A DNA stretch of 64,000 bases from the NCBI RefSeq assembly GCF_900114165.1, contig NZ_FOSB01000009.1, positions 62,001-126,000 on the forward strand. The letters run 5' to 3'. The notes beneath the pieces were generated by a model. It saw nothing but the letters and a program-made list of their open reading frames with translations, had not been told where the DNA came from and did no database searches. Below, piece by piece: positions 62,540-64,000 of the stretch. This DNA comes from Halobacillus dabanensis (GTDB lineage Bacteria; Bacillota; Bacilli; Bacillales; Halobacillaceae). The position numbers were made by a program, and so were the translations under genes. The first letter of the stretch is position 1; every line of letters starts with the position of its first letter.

Positions 62540-62582
62540 ATTTTATGCTTATATCAAATTAAATTGGCGTATATTATAACCT

Positions 62583-63260
62583 TCAGGTTAAATAATAGTC
62601 TGTTTTAGGCCTTTCCATAAAAGAATGTATGTTAACTAGTACACCTTGTTCGTCATATTCTGGTGTTCCATAATAATTATCTACTATTTTAAACGCTTCG
62701 TTTTCTATTTTTTCTGTATCAATAAAATCCTCAAGAATTTTTGCTCTATCTAAATAGAATGTCTGATTTATTTGAGTATCTCCGAAAGTTACTGTGAAGT
62801 ATTTTTCAATTACTTCATCTATTAACTGATTCATTGTCATCTCAATTAATTCACCTAGAGATTCACTGTTACTTTTATTTCGGAGATCCTCTTGTACATT
62901 TTTATACTTCTTTGAAACTCTCTTACTTGATAAAGATGAAATACTTTCCCAATGTTCAAATAATGGAACAGTATTTCTTATATACGCCTTATGAAGGTTT
63001 TTTTGTACTCTATTATTCTTAATCAATTTTTGAATATCACTTTTGAACCACTCGTTTTGATATTGATTAACCTTCTTACTTTTAATTTGTCCAGAATGTG
63101 TTTCATTATATTCTCTAAGCCAATTATTAAATGTTTGTCGACTAATTACATCATCTCGTTCATCGGTGGTTTTATCTGTATTATCTAATCCCTTAAAACC
63201 CACTTCTTCATTAAACATCGTAAGTATATCAAATATATCTACTTTATCCTGATTGCTCAT
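62583..63260 (-). CDS. Hypothetical protein in the integrated element
   Basis: This 225-residue hydrophilic, Lys/Asn/Glu-rich protein has no signal peptide or membrane segment. VISRQTFNNWLREYNE near residue 40 could be a DNA-binding helix-turn-helix; no domain is recognised with certainty. The ATG at 63260 is about 9 bases after GGAAGGGA. It lies upstream of the PHP-ATPase gene on the same strand and may be a partner or a regulator. Codon use is AT-rich, as in its neighbour. Confidence 0.65.
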   Translation of the reverse strand: MSNQDKVDIFDILTMFNEEVGFKGLDNTDKTTDERDDVISRQTFNNWLREYNETHSGQIKSKKVNQYQNEWFKSDIQKLIKNNRVQKNLHKAYIRNTVPLFEHWESISSLSSKRVSKKYKNVQEDLRNKSNSESLGELIEMTMNQLIDEVIEKYFTVTFGDTQINQTFYLDRAKILEDFIDTEKIENEAFKIVDNYYGTPEYDEQGVLVNIHSFMERPKTDYYLT

Positions 63261-63459
63261 CCAAATCATTCCCTTCCATTAGATCCCATATTTATTATAA
63301 CACTTTATTTGTACAGAACGTTGTGAATGTGAAATACAACCAAATCAAGCAATAAATCTATTGAATATCATTATTTATCATTGTCGCTGTGGTAAAGTTC
63401 AATCAAGGAAGAAAAGAAAAAAGCAGTTCTTCCATAAAATTTGTACAGAGGAGATGAGT

Positions 63460-63816
63460 TTGCGTATGAAGAAGCTGAGAGAGTTTAACAAGTTTGATTG
63501 TGAAGCGTTTTTCAAGGATAAGGATGTAAGGGTGATGGCGCACGAGCCTTGGTTTGGTTATGACAATGGAGAAAGAACGGAACAGTTAGGAACAAAGTAC
63601 AAGTGTGTGGTTGCAACAGACAGAACTGAATACAAAGGTAAAGACGTATCACCAGATTTAAATGCTGGAGAACAAATTGATGTAAAAGTATCACAACAGC
63701 CTAAGAAGTATAAGAAGTTTAGCAAGATCACTTTTGTAAATCCAACCGCTTCCGTTTATGGCACGTTCCAATCCGAATTAAGCGTACAAGCTGATGACGT
63801 TGACATTCAACCATAA
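63460..63816 (+). CDS. Possible DUF961-like protein of a Tn916/ICEBs1-type conjugation module
   Basis: This protein of about 118 residues ends with KITFVNPTASVYGTFQSELSVQADDV. That recalls the ending of the small Orf22/Orf23 and YdcP-type proteins found first in the transfer module of Tn916-like elements. The TTG at 63460 lies 6 bases after GAGGAG; ATGs at 63454 and 63466 are alternatives. The long frame upstream to 63361 has no ribosome site. Function in the family is not established. The similarity is judged by eye only. Confidence 0.5.
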   Translation: MRMKKLREFNKFDCEAFFKDKDVRVMAHEPWFGYDNGERTEQLGTKYKCVVATDRTEYKGKDVSPDLNAGEQIDVKVSQQPKKYKKFSKITFVNPTASVYGTFQSELSVQADDVDIQP

Positions 63817-63826
63817 TTAATAGCTT

Positions 63827-63845
63827 AGGGGGCAATGAGCCCCCT
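63827..63845 (+). terminator. Short GC-rich hairpin
   Basis: AGGGGGC (63827-63833) pairs with GCCCCCT (63839-63845); T-rich sequence follows. It could be an attenuator between two transfer genes. Confidence 0.6.
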
Positions 63846-63929
63846 TCATCTTATCAATTTACTCTTTAATAGCTGTGACCGCCGAAGCAGAGCGAAGGCG
63901 GAATAAAAGTATGCGGGGAGTGAAATTAC

Positions 63930-64000
63930 ATGAAAAAGAAAACATATAGGATGCAACGCGGCATTTTCTCGTTTTCAATCATAATCATTTCCCTAATCTT
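63930..64000 (+). CDS. Start of a membrane-protein gene, truncated by the window end
   Basis: The ATG at 63930 follows GGGGAG. The first residues (MKKKTYRMQRGIFSFSIIIISLI) are a basic segment and the start of a membrane helix. In Tn916/ICEBs1-type modules the next gene is an FtsK-like coupling protein with such an N-terminus, but only 23 residues are visible, so this is a guess. Confidence 0.5.
   Translation, partial: MKKKTYRMQRGIFSFSIIIISLI

Noticed and set aside
63361-63459. Upstream extension of the DUF961-like protein
   Set aside because: It is Lys/Arg-rich with no ribosome site; GAGGAG at 63448 supports a later start.
1-64000. CRISPR arrays, rRNA operons, complete tRNA genes, transposase genes
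   Set aside because: None were found by reading; direct repeats seen are too few or too close for CRISPR, and only a 21-base tRNA-like fragment is present.

Overview
The window reads as chromosome of a low-to-moderate GC, endospore-forming member of the Bacillaceae. The evidence is a spore-cortex deacetylase of the PdaA type, a sporulation-type PAS histidine kinase, bacillithiol deacetylase BshB2, a SigY operon, a TRAP-type (GAG/TAG)n trp leader, and YfkD, YkuD and YvdRST homologues. A betaine/carnitine-type BCCT transporter and a Na+/H+ antiporter-family protein would fit a salt-tolerant genus such as Halobacillus, Pontibacillus or Virgibacillus; that placement is inference.

Layout. 0-3.1 kb: zinc uptake (znuC partial, znuB, zur, then znuA behind a Zur-box promoter). 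3.2-19.1 kb: housekeeping and transport genes, including an MFS pump with a palindromic operator, an OsmC-like protein, YfkD, MscS, an antiporter, PdaA, an AlkA-type glycosylase, a sporulation-type kinase, a YitT protein, an acyl-CoA synthetase, GNAT and RNase H-like proteins. 19.1-26.8 kb: YkuD, PurU, an aldehyde dehydrogenase, the BCCT carrier, a TraB-like protein and a flavin oxidoreductase. 26.9-36.1 kb: PepF, a pterin dehydratase-like protein, a pseudouridine synthase, TypA, a YtkA-like lipoprotein, BshB2, and NadE with an isochorismatase-like hydrolase. 36.4-44.5 kb: a small secreted peptide, the yvdT-yvdS-yvdR efflux operon, a PAS-STAS protein, a YjcD-like helicase, lipoproteins and an SDR. 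44.5-48.1 kb: the sigY-yxlCDEFG operon on the minus strand, with two damaged extra genes between yxlD and yxlE. 48.6-55.4 kb: trpEDCFBA-trpG. 55.9-59.4 kb: a sodium/solute symporter and a chemoreceptor. From about 59.6 kb to the end lies the edge of an integrative element. It carries a displaced tRNA-like 3' end, integrase-arm-like repeats, a PHP-AAA ATPase resembling the TrlF family, an unknown protein, and what look like the first genes of a conjugation module.

The most notable points are these. trpB has one in-frame ochre stop in the middle of an otherwise perfect gene. GAG-triplet arrays (candidate TRAP targets) lie upstream of trpE and also over the trpD and trpG ribosome binding sites. 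A clear SigY-type autoregulatory promoter precedes the sigY operon. A cargo ATPase of probable defence function sits at the tip of an integrated element. A dispersed, non-coding repeat family with imperfect terminal inverted repeats occurs in five places, and one copy contains a 24-bp-arm perfect hairpin. Two small, previously easy-to-miss ORFs (33 and 39 codons) have good ribosome binding sites and terminators. Four genes carry a single lesion each (kinase 5' end, ybjQ, a 60-codon membrane protein, trpB), so sequence quality should be kept in mind. No rRNA, complete tRNA, CRISPR array or transposase gene was seen.
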